Assembly (NCBI GenBank): GCA_947568835.1
Contig: CANOQG010000007.1
Coordinates: 930,001 to 994,000, forward strand
Direction: 5' to 3'
DNA: 64,000 nt
Source of the DNA: Protonemura montana
Lineage: Eukaryota; Arthropoda; Insecta; Plecoptera; Nemouridae
Shown here: positions 48,735 through 61,867 of the stretch, one piece after another
Layout of the letters: each line of letters begins with the position of its first letter
Numbering within the stretch: position 1 is the stretch's first letter
The notes under the pieces: generated by a model
Told to the model about the DNA's origin: nothing
Databases searched by the model: none
What the model saw: the letters and a program-made list of their open reading frames with translations, nothing else
Program-made: the position numbers and the translations under genes

Positions 48735-49185
48735 CCTGGCCAATGTCCTGCCCCATGTCCTGTCCCATGTCCTGCCCCATGTTTTGCCCCATGTCCTGCC
48801 CCATGTCCTGCCCAATGTCCTGTCCCATGTCCTGCCCCATGTCCTGCCCCATGTCCTGTCCCATGTCCTGCCTCATGTCCTACCCTATGTCCTGCCCCAT
48901 TTCCTGCCCCATGTCCTGCCCCATGTCCTGCCCCATGTCCTGCCCCATGTCCTGCCCCATGTCCTGCCCCATGTCTTGCCCCATGTCCTGCCTCATGTCC
49001 TGCTCCATGTCCTGTCCCATGTCCTGCCCCATGTCCTGCCCCATGTCCTGCCCCATGTCCTGCCCTATGTCCTGTCCCATGTCCTGCCCCATGTCCTGCC
49101 CCATGTCCTGCCCCATGTCCTGCCCCATGTCTTTCCCCATGTCCCATGTCCTGCCTCATGTCCTGCCCCATGTCCTGCCCCATAG
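48735..49185 (+). repeat. 451-bp spacer, copy c
   Basis: Offset 4,237 copy of the spacer at 44,498. A CCCAATG change sits near 48,814 where the others have CCCTATG. Confidence 0.75.
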
Positions 49186-51383
49186 CCTGGCCAATGTCCT
49201 GCCCCATGTCCTGTCCCATGTCCTGCCCCATGTTTTGCCCCATGTCCTGCCCCATGTCCTGCCCTATGTCCTGTCCCATGTCCTGCCCCATGTCCTGCCC
49301 CATGTCCTGTCCCATGTCCTGCCTCATGTCCTACCCTATGTCCTGCCCCATTTCCTGCCCCATGTCCTGCCCCATGTCCTGCCCCATGTCCTGCCCCATG
49401 TCCTGCCCCATGTCCTGCCCCATGTCTTGCCCCATGTCCCATGTCCTGCCCCATGTCCTGCCCTATGTCCTACCCCATGTCCTGCCCTATGTCCTGTCTT
49501 ATGTCCTGCCCCATGTCCTGCCCCATGTCCTGCTCCATGTCCTGCCCCATGTCCTGCTCCATGTCCCATGTCCTGCCCCATGTCCTGCCCCATGTCCTGT
49601 CCCATGTCCTGCCTCATGTCCTGCCCCATGTCCTGCCCCATGTCCTGCCCCATGTCCTGCCCCATGTCCTGTCCCATGTCCTGCCCCATGTCATGCCCCA
49701 TGTCCTGCCCCATGTCCTGCCCCATGTCCCATGTCCTGCCCCATGTCCTGCCCTTTGTCCTGTCCCATTTCCTGCCCCATGTCCTGCCCCATGTCCTGCC
49801 CCATGTCCTGCCCCATGTCCTGCCCCATGTCCTGCTCCATGTCCTCCCCCTGTCCTGCCCCATGTCCCATGTCCTGCCCCATGTCCTGCCCCATGTCCTT
49901 CCCCATGTCCTGCCCTATGTCCTGTCCCATGTCCTGCCCCATGTCCTGCCCCATGTCCTGCCCTATGTCCTGCCCCATGTCTTGCCCCATGTCCCATGTC
50001 CTGCCCCATGTCCTGCCCCATGTCCTGCCCCATGTCCTGCCCTATGTCCTGCCCCATGTCGTGCCCCATTTTCTGCTCCATGTTCCACCCCATGTCCTGC
50101 CCCATGTCCCATGTCATGCCCCATGTCCTGCCCCATGTCCTGCCCCATGTCCTGTCCCATGTCCTGCTCCATGTCCTGCCCCATGTCTTACCTCATGTCC
50201 CATGTCCTGCCTCATGTCCTGCCCCATGTCCTGCCCCATATCCTGCCCCATGTCCTGCCCCATGTCCTGCCCCATGTCCTGTCCCATGTCCTGCCCAATG
50301 TCCTGCCCCATGTCCTGCTCCATGTCCTGCCCCATGTCCTGCCCCATGTCCTGCCCTATGTCCTGCCCCATGTCCTGCCCCATGTCCTGCCCCATGTCCT
50401 GCCCTATGTCCTTCCCCATGTCCTGCCCCATGTCCTGCCCTATGTCCTGTCCCATGTCATGTCCCATGTCCTGCTCCATGTCCTGCCCCATGTCCTGCCC
50501 CATGTCCTGCCCTATGTGTTGCCCCATGTCCTGCCCCATGTCCTGCCCCATGTCCTGCCCCATGTCCTGCCCCATGTCCTGCCCCATGTCCTGCCCCATG
50601 TCCCATGTCCTGCCCCATGTCCTGCCCCTTGTCCTGTCCCATTTCCTGCCCCATGTCCTACCCCATGTCCTGCCCCATGTCCTGCCCCATGTCCTGCCCC
50701 ATGTCCTGCCTCATGTCCTGCCCCATGTCTTGCCCCATGTCCCATGTCCTGCCCCATGTCCTGCCCCATGTCCTGCCCCATGTCCTGCCCTATGTCCTGT
50801 CTTATGTCCTGCCCCATGTAATGCCCCATGTCCTGCTCCATGTCCTCCCCCTGTCCTGCCCTATGTCTTATGTCCTGCCCTATGTCCTGCCTCATGTCCT
50901 GCCCCATGTCCTGCCCTATGTCCTGTCCCATGTCCTGCCCCATTTCCTGCCCCATGTCCTGCTCCATGTCCTGCCCCATGTCCTGCCCCATGTCCCGCTC
51001 CATGTCCTCCCCCTGTCCTGCCTCATGTCCCATGTCCTGCCCCATGTCCTGCCCCATGTCCTGCCCCATGTCCTGCCCCATGTCCAGTCCCATGTCCTGC
51101 CCCATGTTTTGCCCCATGTCCTGTCCAATGTCCTGCCTCATGTCCTGCCCCATGTCCTGCCCCATGTCCTGCCCCATGTCCTGCCCCATGTCCTGCCCTA
51201 TGTCCTGCCCCATGTCCTGCCCCATGTCCTGCCCTATGTCCTGTCCCATGTCCTGTCCCATGTCCTGCCCCATGTCCTGCCCCATGTCCTTCCCTATGTC
51301 CTGTCCCATGTCCTGCCCCATGTCCTGCCCCATGTCCTGCTCCATGTCCTGTCCCATGTCCTGCCCCATGTCCTGCCCCATAG
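49186..51383 (+). repeat. Q module 6 (2,198 bp)
   Basis: Offset 4,237 copy of Q4. CATTTTCTGCTC at 50,067, TAA at 50,821. Confidence 0.8.
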
Positions 51384-53787
51384 CCTGGCCAATGTCCTGC
51401 CCCATGTCCTGTCCCATGTCCTGCCCCATGTTTTGCCCCATGTCCTGCCCCATGTCCTGCCCTATGTCCTGTCCCATGTCCTGCCCCATGTCCTGCCCCA
51501 TGTCCTGTCCCATGTCCTGCCTCATGTCCTACCCTATGTCCTGCCCCATTTCCTGCCCCATGTCCTGCCCCATGTCCTGCCCCATGTCCTGCCCCATGTC
51601 CTGCCCCATGTCCTGCCCCATGTCTTGCCCCATGTCCCATGTCCTGCCCCATGTCCTGCCCCATGTCCTACCCCATGTCCTGCCCTATGTCCTGTCTTAT
51701 GTCCTGCCCCATGTCCTGCCCCATGTCCTGCTCCATGTCCTGCCCCATGTCCTGCTCCATGTCCCATGTCCTGCCCCATGTCCTGCCCCATGTCCTGTCC
51801 CATGTCCTGCCTCATGTCCTGCCCCATGTCCTGCCCCATGTCCTGCCCCATGTCCTGCCCCATGTCCTGTCCCATGTCCTGCCCCATGTCATGCCCCATG
51901 TCCTGCCCCATGTCCTGCCCCATGTCCCATGTCCTGCCCCATGTCCTGCCCTTTGTCCTGTCCCATTTCCTGCCCCATGTCCTGCCCCATGTCCTGCCCC
52001 ATGTCCTGCCCCATGTCCTGCCCCATGTCCTGCTCCATGTCCTCCCCCTGTCCTGCCCCATGTCCCATGTCCTGCCCCATGTCCTGCCCCATGTCCTTCC
52101 CCATGTCCTGCCCTATGTCCTGTCCCATGTCCTGCCCCATGTCCTGCCCCATGTCCTGCCCTATGTCCTGCCCCATGTCTTGCCCCATGTCCCATGTCCT
52201 GCCCCATGTCCTGCCCCATGTCCTGCCCCATGTCCTGCCCTATGTCCTGCCCCATGTCGTGCCCCATTTTCTGCTCCATGTTCCACCCCATGTCCTGCCC
52301 CATGTCCCATGTCATGCCCCATGTCCTGCCCCATGTCCTGCCCCATGTCCTGTCCCATGTCCTGCTCCATGTCCTGCCCCATGTCTTGCCCCATGTCCCA
52401 TGTCCTGCCCCATGTCCTGCCCCATGTCCTGCCCCATGTCCTGCCCTATGTCCTGCCCCATGTCGTGCCCCATTTTCTGCTCCATGTTCCACCCCATGTC
52501 CTGCCCCATGTCCCATGTCATGCCCCATGTCCTGCCCCATGTCCTGCCCCATGTCCTGTCCCATGTCCTGCTCCATGTCCTGCCCCATGTCTTACCTCAT
52601 GTCCCATGTCCTGCCTCATGTCCTGCCCCATGTCCTGCCCCATATCCTGCCCCATGTCCTGCCCCATGTCCTGCCCCATGTCCTGTCCCATGTCCTGCCC
52701 AATGTCCTGCCCCATGTCCTGCTCCATGTCCTGCCCCATGTCCTGCCCCATGTCCTGCCCTATGTCCTGCCCCATGTCCTGCCCCATGTCCTGCCCCATG
52801 TCCTGCCCTATGTCCTTCCCCATGTCCTGCCCCATGTCCTGCCCTATGTCCTGTCCCATGTCATGTCCCATGTCCTGCTCCATGTCCTGCCCCATGTCCT
52901 GCCCCATGTCCTGCCCTATGTGTTGCCCCATGTCCTGCCCCATGTCCTGCCCCATGTCCTGCCCCATGTCCTGCCCCATGTCCTGCCCCATGTCCTGCCC
53001 CATGTCCCATGTCCTGCCCCATGTCCTGCCCCTTGTCCTGTCCCATTTCCTGCCCCATGTCCTACCCCATGTCCTGCCCCATGTCCTGCCCCATGTCCTG
53101 CCCCATGTCCTGCCTCATGTCCTGCCCCATGTCTTGCCCCATGTCCCATGTCCTGCCCCATGTCCTGCCCCATGTCCTGCCCCATGTCCTGCCCTATGTC
53201 CTGTCTTATGTCCTGCCCCATGTAATGCCCCATGTCCTGCTCCATGTCCTCCCCCTGTCCTGCCCTATGTCTTATGTCCTGCCCTATGTCCTGTCTCATG
53301 TCCTGCCCCATGTCCTGCCCTATGTCCTGTCCCATGTCCTGCCCCATTTCCTGCCCCATGTCCTGCTCCATGTCCTGCCCCATGTCCTGCCCCATGTCCC
53401 GCTCCATGTCCTCCCCCTGTCCTGCCTCATGTCCCATGTCCTGCCCCATGTCCTGCCCCATGTCCTGCCCCATGTCCTGCCCCATGTCCAGTCCCATGTC
53501 CTGCCCCATGTTTTGCCCCATGTCCTGTCCAATGTCCTGCCTCATGTCCTGCCCCATGTCCTGCCCCATGTCCTGCCCCATGTCCTGCCCCATGTCCTGC
53601 CCTATGTCCTGCCCCATGTCCTGCCCCATGTCCTGCCCTATGTCCTGTCCCATGTCCTGTCCCATGTCCTGCCCCATGTCCTGCCCCATGTCCTTCCCTA
53701 TGTCCTGTCCCATGTCCTGCCCCATGTCCTGCCCCATGTCCTGCTCCATGTCCTGTCCCATGTCCTGCCCCATGTCCTGCCCCATAG
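51384..53787 (+). repeat. Q module 7 with 206-bp internal duplication (2,404 bp)
   Basis: The CATTTTCTGCTC block occurs twice, at 52,265 and 52,471, exactly 206 bp apart. The module is 206 bp longer than Q6. The duplicated stretch includes GTCGTGCC, ATGTTCCACC and GTCATGCC. TAA at 53,225. Confidence 0.85.
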
Positions 53788-55423
53788 CCTGGCCAATGTC
53801 CTGCCCCATGTCCTGTCCCATGTCCTGCCCCATGTTTTGCCCCATGTCCTGCCCCATGTCCTGCCCTATGTCCTGTCCCATGTCCTGCCCCATGTCCTGC
53901 CCCATGTCCTGTCCCATGTCCTGCCTCATGTCCTACCCTATGTCCTGCCCCATTTCCTGCCCCATGTCCTGCCCCATGTCCTGCCCCATGTCCTGCCCCA
54001 TGTCCTGCCCCATGTCCTGCCCCATGTCTTGCCCCATGTCCCATGTCCTGCCCCATGTCCTGCCCCATGTCCTACCCCATGTCCTGCCCTATGTCCTGTC
54101 TTATGTCCTGCCCCATGTCCTGCCCCATGTCCTGCTCCATGTCCTGCCCCATGTCCTGCTCCATGTCCCATGTCCTGCCCCATGTCCTGCCCCATGTCCT
54201 GTCCCATGTCCTGCCTCATGTCCTGCCCCATGTCCTGCCCCATGTCCTGCCCCATGTCCTGCCCCATGTCCTGTCCCATGTCCTGCCCCATGTCATGCCC
54301 CATGTCCTGCCCCATGTCCTGCCCCATGTCCCATGTCCTGCCCCATGTCCTGCCCTTTGTCCTGTCCCATTTCCTGCCCCATGTCCTGCCCCATGTCCTG
54401 CCCCATGTCCTGCCCCATGTCCTGCCCCATGTCCTGCTCCATGTCCTCCCCCTGTCCTGCCCCATGTCCCATGTCCTGCCCCATGTCCTGCCCCATGTCC
54501 TTCCCCATGTCCTGCCCTATGTCCTGTCCCATGTCCTGCCCCATGTCCTGCCCCATGTCCTGCCCTATGTTCTGCCCCATGTCTTGCCCCATGTCCCATG
54601 TCCTGCCCCATGTCCTGCCCCATGTCCTGCCCCATGTCCTGCCCTATGTCCTGCCCCATGTCGTGCCCCATTTTCTGCTCCATGTTCCACCCCATGTCCT
54701 GCCCCATGTCCCATGTCATGCCCCATGTCCTGCCCCATGTCCTGCCCCATGTCCTGTCCCATGTCCTGCTCCATGTCCTGCCCCATGTCTTACCTCATGT
54801 CCCATGTCCTGCCTCATGTCCTGCCCCATGTCCTGCCCCATATCCTGCCCCATGTCCTGCCCCATGTCCTGCCCCATGTCCTGTCCCATGTCCTGCCCAA
54901 TGTCCTGCCCCATGTCCTGCTCCATGTCCTGCCCCATGTCCTGCCCCATGTCCTGCCCTATGTCCTGCCCCATGTCCTGCCCCATGTCCTGCCCCATGTC
55001 CTGCCCTATGTCCTTCCCCATGTCCTGCCCCATGTCCTGCCCTATGTCCTGTCCCATGTCATGTCCCATGTCCTGCTCCATGTCCTGCCCCATGTCCTGC
55101 CCCATGTCCTGCCCTATGTGTTGCCCCATGTCCTGCCCCATGTCCTGCCCCATGTCCTGCCCCATGTCCTGCCCCATGTCCTGCCCCATGTCCTGCCCCA
55201 TGTCCCATGTCCTGCCCCATGTCCTGCCCCTTGTCCTGTCCCATTTCCTGCCCCATGTCCTACCCCATGTCCTGCCCCATGTCCTGCCCCATGTCCTGCC
55301 CCATGTCCTGCCTCATGTCCTGCCCCATGTCTTGCCCCATGTCCCATGTCCTGCCCCATGTCCTGCCCCATGTCCTGCCCCATGTCCTGCCCTATGTCCT
55401 GTCTTATGTCCTGCCCCATGTAA
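53788..55423 (+). repeat. Q module 8, 5' part
   Basis: Q sequence up to the TAA at 55,423 (CATTTTCTGCTC at 54,669; a private CATGTTCTG near 54,570). After the TAA it does not take the fused Q ending but continues as R, so this is where domain 3 passes into domain 4. Confidence 0.75.
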
Positions 55424-56395
55424 TGCCCCATGTCCTGCTCCATGTCCTCCCCCTGTCCTGCCCTATGTCTTATGTCCTGCCCTATGTCCTGCCTCATGTC
55501 CTGCCCCATGTCCTGCCCTATGTCCTGTCCCATGTCCTGCCCCATTTCCTGCCCCATGTCCTGCTCCATGTCCTGCCCCATGTCCTGCCCCATGTCCCGC
55601 TCCATGTCCTCCCCCTGTCCTGCCTCATGTCCCATGTCCTGCCCCATGTCCTGCCCCATGTCCTGCCCCATGTCCTGCCCCATGTCCAGTCCCATGTCCT
55701 GCCCCATGTTTTGCCCCATGTCCTGTCCAATGTCCTGCCTCATGTCCTGCCCCATGTCCTGCCCCATGTCCTGCCCCATGTCCTGCCCCATGTCCTGCCC
55801 TATGTCCTGCCCCATGTCCTGCCCCATGTCCTGCCCTATGTCCTGTCCCATGTCCTGTCCCATGTCCTGCCCCATGTCCTGCCCCATGTCCTTCCCTATG
55901 TCCTGTCCCATGTCCTGCCCCATGTCCTGCCCCATGTCCTGCTCCATGTCCTGTCCCATGTCCTGCCCCATGTCCTGCCCCATGTCCTGCCCCATGTCCT
56001 GCCCTATGTCCTGTCCCATGTCCTGCCCCATGTCCTGCCCCATGTCCTGCCCCATGTCCTGCCCCATGTCTTTCCCCATGTCCCATGTCCTGCCTCATGT
56101 CCTGCCCCATGTCCTGCCCCATAGCCTGGTTAATGTCCTGCCCCATGTCCTGTCCCATGTCCTGCCCCATGTTTTGCCCCATGTCCTGCCCCATGTCCTT
56201 CCCTATGTCCTGTCCCATGTCCTGCCCCATGTCCTGCCCCATGTCCTGCTCCATGTCCTGTCCCATGTCCTGCCCCATGTCCTGCCCCATGTCCTGCCCC
56301 ATGTCCTGCCCCATGTCCTGCCCCATGTCCTGCCCCATGTCTTTCCCCATGTCCCATGTCCTGCCTCATGTCCTGCCCCATGTCCTGCCCCATAG
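55424..56395 (+). repeat. R module 3' half
   Basis: From TAA to the TTAATG-type TAG is 701 bp and to the second TAG a further 271 bp, exactly as in R1-R5. Unlike R1-R5 the unit before GCTCC is TGCCCC, not TGACCC. Confidence 0.8.
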
Positions 56396-57150
56396 CCTGG
56401 CCAATGTCCTGCCCCATGTCCTGTCCCATGTCCTGCCCCATGTTTTGCCCCATGTCCTGCCCCATGTCCTGCCCTATGTCCTGTCCCATGTCCTGCTCCA
56501 TGTCCTGCCCCATGTCTTACCTCATGTCCCATATCCTGCCTCATGTCCTGCCCCATGTCCTGCCCCATATCCTGCCCCATGTCCTGCCCCATGTCCTGCC
56601 CCATGTCCTGTCCCATGTCCTGCCCAATGTCCTGCCCCATGTCCTGCTCCATGTCCTGCCCCATGTCCTGCCCCATGTCCTGCCCTATGTCCTGCCCCAT
56701 GTCCTGCCCCATGTCCTGCCCCATGTCCTGCCCTATGTCCTTCCCCATGTCCTGCCCCATGTCCTGCCCCATGTCCTGTCCCATGTCATGTCCCATGTCC
56801 TGCTCCATGTCCTGCCCCATGTCCTGCCCCATGTCCTGCCCTATGTCCTGCCCCATGTCCTGCCCCATGTCCTGCCCCATGTCCTGCCCCATGTCCTGCC
56901 CCATGTCCTGCCCCATGTCCTGCCCCATGTCCCATGTCCTGCCCCATGTCCTGCCCCTTGTCCTGTCCCATTTCCTGCCCCATGTCCTACCCCATGTCCT
57001 GCCCCATGTCCTGCCCCATGTCCTGCCCCATGTCCTGCCTCATGTCCTGCCCCATGTCTTGCCCCATGTCCCATGTCCTGCCCCATGTCCTGCCCCATGT
57101 CCTGCCCCATGTCCTGCCCTATGTCCTGTCTTATGTCCTGCCCCATGTAA
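56396..57150 (+). repeat. P1 start fused to R start
   Basis: P1 from CTTACCTC and CATATCC to about 56,930, then an R start (CCCCTTGTCC, CCTACC) to a single TAA at 57,150. P2 and L are absent between them. Confidence 0.7.
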
Positions 57151-58945
57151 TGCCCCATGTCCTGCTCCATGTCCTCCCCCTGTCCTGCCCTATGTCTTAT
57201 GTCCTGCCCTATGTCCTGCCTCATGTCCTGCCCCATGTCCTGCCCTATGTCCTGTCCCATGTCCTGCCCCATTTCCTGCCCCATGTCCTGCTCCATGTCC
57301 TGCCCCATGTCCTGCCCCATGTCCCGCTCCATGTCCTCCCCCTGTCCTGCCTCATGTCCCATGTCCTGCCCCATGTCCTGCCCCATGTCCTGCCCCATGT
57401 CCTGCCCCATGTCCAGTCCCATGTCCTGCCCCATGTTTTGCCCCATGTCCTGTCCAATGTCCTGCCTCATGTCCTGCCCCATGTCCTGCCCCATGTCCTG
57501 CCCCATGTCCTGCCCCATGTCCTGCCCTATGTCCTGCCCCATGTCCTGCCCCATGTCCTGCCCTATGTCCTGTCCCATGTCCTGTCCCATGTCCTGCCCC
57601 ATGTCCTGCCCCTTGTCCTGTCCCATGTCCTGCCTCATGTCCTACCCTATGTCCTGCCCCATTTCCTGCCCCATGTCCTGCCCCATGTCCTGCCCCATGT
57701 CCTGCCCCATGTCCTGCCCCATGTCCTGCCCCATGTCTTGCCCCATGTCCCATGTCCTGCCCCATGTCCTGCCCCATGTCCAACCCCATGTCCTGCCCTA
57801 TGTCCTGTCTTATGTCCTGCCCCATGTCCTGCCCCATGTCCTGCTCCATGTCCTGCCCCATGTCCTGCTCCATGTCCCATGTCCTGCCCCATGTCCTGCC
57901 CTTTGTCCTGTCCCATTTCCTGCCCCATGTCCTGCCCCATGTCCTGCCCCATGTCCTGCCCCATGTCCTGCCCCATGTCCTGCTCCATGTCCTCCCCCTG
58001 TCCTGCCCCATGTCCCATGTCCTGCCCCATGTCCTGCCCCATGTCCTTCCCCATGTCCTGCCCTATGTCCTGTCCCATGTCCTGCCCCATGTCCTGCCCC
58101 ATGTCCTGCCCTATGTCCTGCCCCATGTCTTGCCCCATGTCCCATGTCCTGTCCCATGTCCTGCCTCATGTCCTGCCCCATGTCCTGCCCCATGTCCTGC
58201 CCCATGTCATGCCCCATGTCCTGCCCCATGTCCTGCCCCATGTCCTGTCCCATGTCCTGCTCCATGTCCTGCCCCATGTCTTACCTCATGTCCCATGTCC
58301 TGCCTCATGTCCTGCCCCATGTCCTGCCCCATATCCTGCCCCATGTCCTGCCCCATGTCCTGCCCCATGTCCTGTCCCATGTCCTGCCCAATGTCCTGCC
58401 CCATGTCCTGCTCCATGTCCTGCCCCATGTCCTGCCCCATGTCCTGCCCTATGTCCTGCCCCATGTCCTGCCCCATGTCCTGCCCCATGTCCTGCCCTAT
58501 GTCCTTCCCCATGTCCTGCCCCATGTCCTGCCCTATGTCCTGTCCCATGTCATGTCCCATGTCCTGCTCCATGTCCTGCCCCATGTCCTGCCCCATGTCC
58601 TGCCCTATGTGTTGCCCCATGTCCTGCCCCATGTCCTGCCCCATGTCCTGCCCCATGTCCTGCCCCATGTCCTGCCCCATGTCCTGCCCCATGTCCCATG
58701 TCCTGCCCCATGTCCTGCCCCATGTCCCATGTCCTGCCCCATGTCCTGCCCCTTGTCCTGTCCCATTTCCTGCCCCATGTCCTACCCCATGTCCTGCCCC
58801 ATGTCCTGCCCCATGTCCTGCCCCATGTCCTGCCTCATGTCCTGCCCCATGTCTTGCCCCATGTCCCATGTCCTGCCCCATGTCCTGCCCCATGTCCTGC
58901 CCCATGTCCTGCCCTATGTCCTGTCTTATGTCCTGCCCCATGTAA
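57151..58945 (+). repeat. Mosaic R-L-Q block
   Basis: R second-half sequence to about 57,610, a joint at CCCCTTGTCCTGTCCCATG, then L pieces with deletions (CCTACCCTATG, private CCAACC near 57,782, CCCTTTGTCC, CTCCCCCTG, TTCCCCATG). From about 58,200 there is Q sequence (GTCATGCC, CTTACCTC, CATATCC, TGTGTTGCC) and an R start with TAA at 58,945. At 58,697-58,735 two short units lie close together. Confidence 0.65.
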
Positions 58946-59857
58946 TGCCCCATGTCCTGCTCCATGTCCTCCCCCTGTCCTGCCCTATGTCTTATGTCCT
59001 GCCCTATGTCCTGCCTCATGTCCTGCCCCATGTCCTGCCCTATGTCCTGTCCCATGTCCTGCCCCATTTCCTGCCCCATGTCCTGCTCCATGTCCTGCCC
59101 CATGTCCTGCCCCATGTCCCGCTCCATGTCCTCCCCCTGTCCTGCCTCATGTCCCATGTCCTGCCCCATGTCCTGCCCCATGTCCTGCCCCATGTCCTGC
59201 CCCATGTCCAGTCCCATGTCCTGCCCCATGTTTTGCCCCATGTCCTGTCCAATGTCCTGCCTCATGTCCTGCCCCATGTCCTGCCCCATGTCCTGCCCTA
59301 TGTCCTGTCCCATGTCCTGTCCCATGTCCTGCCCCATGTCCTGCCCCATGTCCTTCCCTATGTCCTGTCCCATGTCCTGCCCCATATCCTGCCCCATGTC
59401 CTGCTCCATGTCCTGTCCCATGTCCTGCCCCATGTCCTGCCCCATGTCCTGCCCCATGTCCTGCCCTATGTCCTGTCCCATGTCCTGCCCCATGTCCTGC
59501 CCCATGTCCTGCCCCATGTCCTGCCCCATGTCTTTCCCCATGTCCCATGTCCTGCCTCATGTCCTGCCCCATGTCCTGCCCCATAGCCTGGTTAATGTCC
59601 TGCCCCATGTCCTGTCCCATGTCCTGCCCCATGTTTTGCCCCATGTCCTGCCCCATGTCCTTCCCTATGTCCTGTCCCATGTCCTGCCCCATGTCCTGCC
59701 CCATGTCCTGCTCCATGTCCTGTCCCATGTCCTGCCCCATGTCCTGCCCCATGTCCTGCCCCATGTCCTGCCCCATGTCCTGCCCCATGTCCTGCCCCAT
59801 GTCTTTCCCCATGTCCCATGTCCTGCCTCATGTCCTGCCCCATGTCCTGCCCCATAG
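58946..59857 (+). repeat. R module 3' half with 60-bp deletion
   Basis: TAA to TTAATG-type TAG is 641 bp, 60 less than usual. The loss is near 59,300. A CATATCC variant near 59,390 is private here. The 271-bp TAG pair is intact. Confidence 0.75.
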
Positions 59858-60634
59858 CCTGGCCAATGTCCTGCCCCATGTCCTGTCCCATGTCCTGCCC
59901 CATGTTTTGCCCCATGTCCTGCCCCATGTCCTGCCCTATGTCCTGTCCCATGTCCTGCTCCATGTCCTGCCCCATGTCTTACCTCATGTCCCATATCCTG
60001 CCTCATGTCCTGCCCCATGTCCTGCCCCATATCCTGCCCCATGTCCTGCCCCATGTCCTGCCCCATGTCCTGTCCCATGTCCTGCCCAATGTCCTGCCCC
60101 ATGTCCTGCTCCATGTCCTGCCCCATGTCCTGCCCCATGTCCTGCCCTATGTCCTGCCCCATGTCCTGCCCCATGTCCTGCCCCATGTCCTGCCCTATGT
60201 CCTTCCCCATGTCCTGCCCCATGTCCTGCCCCATGTCCTGTCCCATGTCATGTCCCATGTCCTGCTCCATGTCCTGCCCCATGTCCTGCCCCATGTCCTG
60301 CCCTATGTCCTGCCCCATGTCCTGCCCCATGTCCTGCCCCATGTCCTGCCCCATGTCCCATGTCCTGCCCCATGTCCTGCCCCTTGTCCTGTCCCATTTC
60401 CTGCCCCATGTCCTACCCCATGTCCTGCCCCATGTCCTGCCCCATGTCCTGCCCCATGTCCTGCCCCATGTCCTGCTCCATGTCCTGCCCCATGTCCTGC
60501 TCCATGTCCCATGTCCTGCCCCATGTCCTGCCCCATGTCCTGTCCCATGTCCTGCCTCATGTCCTGCCCCATGTCCTGCCCCATGTCCTGCCCCATGTCC
60601 TGCCCCATGTCCTGCCCCATGTCCTGCCCCATAG
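59858..60634 (+). repeat. P1 module, shortened (777 bp)
   Basis: P1 that lacks CCTACCTTATG and the TCTTTCCCC block near its end. It closes with a CCAATG-type TAG rather than CCATTG. Confidence 0.7.
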
Positions 60635-61867
60635 CCTGGCCAATGTCCTGCCCCATGTCCTGTCCCATGTCCTGCCCCATGTTTTGCCCCATGTCCTGCC
60701 CCATGTCCTGCCCTATGTCCTGTCCCATGTCCTGCCCCATGTCCTGCCCCATGTCCTGTCCCATGTCCTGCCTCATGTCCTACCCCATGTCCTGCCCTAT
60801 GTCCTGCCCCATGTCCTGCCCCATGTCCTGCCCCATGTCCTGCGCCATGTCCTGCCCCATGTCCTGTCCCATGTCATGTCCCATGTCCTGCTCCATGTCC
60901 TGCCCCATGTCCTGCCCCATGGCCTGCCCTATGTCCTGCCCCATGTCCTGCCCCATGTCCTGCCCCATGTCCTGCCCCATGTCCTGCCCCATGTCCTGCC
61001 CCATGTCCCATGTCCTGCCCCATGTCCTGCCCCATGTCCTGCCCCATGTCCTGCCCCATGTCTTGCCCCATGTCTTGCCCCATGTCCCATGTCCTGCCCC
61101 ATGTCCTGCCCCATGTCCTACCCCATGTCCTGCCTTATGTCCTGTCTTATGTCCTGCCCCATGTCCTGCCCCATGTCCTGCTCCATGTCCTTCCCCTGTC
61201 CTGCTCTATGTCCCATGTCCTGCCCCATGTCTTGCCTCATGTCCTGCCCCATGTCCTGCCCTATGTCCTGTCCCATGTCCTGCCCCATTTCCTGCCCCAT
61301 GTCCTGCTCCATGTCCTGCCCCATGTCCTGCCCCATGTCCCGCTCCATGTCCTCCCCCTGTCCTGCCTCATGTCCCATGTCCTGCCCCATGTCCTGCCCC
61401 ATGTCCTGCCCCATGTCCTGCCCCATGTCCTGTCCCATGTCCTGCCCCATGTTTTGCCCCATGTCCTGTCCAATGTCCTGCCTTATGTCCTGCCCCATGT
61501 CCTGCCCCATGTCCTGCCCCATGTCCTGCCCCATGTCCTGCCCTATGTCCTGCCCCATGTCCTGCCCCATGTCCTGCCCTATGTCCTGTCCCATGTCCTG
61601 TCCCATGTCCTGCCCCATGTCCTGCCCCATGTCCTTCCCTATGTCCTGTCCCATGTCCTGCCCCATGTCCTGCCTCATGTCCTGCTCCATGTCCTGTCCC
61701 ATGTCCTGCCCCATGTCCTGCCCCATGTCCTGCCCCATGTCCTGCCCTATGTCCTGTCCCATGTCCTGCCCCATGTCCTGCCCCATGTCCTGCCCCATGT
61801 CCTGCCCCATGTCTTTCCCCATGTCCCATGTCCTGCCTCATGTCCTGCCCCATGTCCTGCCCCATAG
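60635..61867 (+). repeat. P2 module, domain 4 (1,233 bp)
   Basis: Standard-length P2, about 50 kb from the domain 1 and early domain 2 copies. TGCGCC lies near 60,841. Only one CATGGCC variant is present where domain 2 copies have two, as also in the domain 1 copy at 5,185. Private changes include CTGCTCTATG near 61,205. Confidence 0.8.

Larger units (their letters stand above)
48179..51960 (+). repeat. 4,237-bp duplication, right copy
   Basis: Matches the left copy from the TAA-following segment through Q6. Correspondence fails after the first part of Q7, because Q5 lost 610 bp that Q7 retains. The right edge is therefore approximate. Confidence 0.75.
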
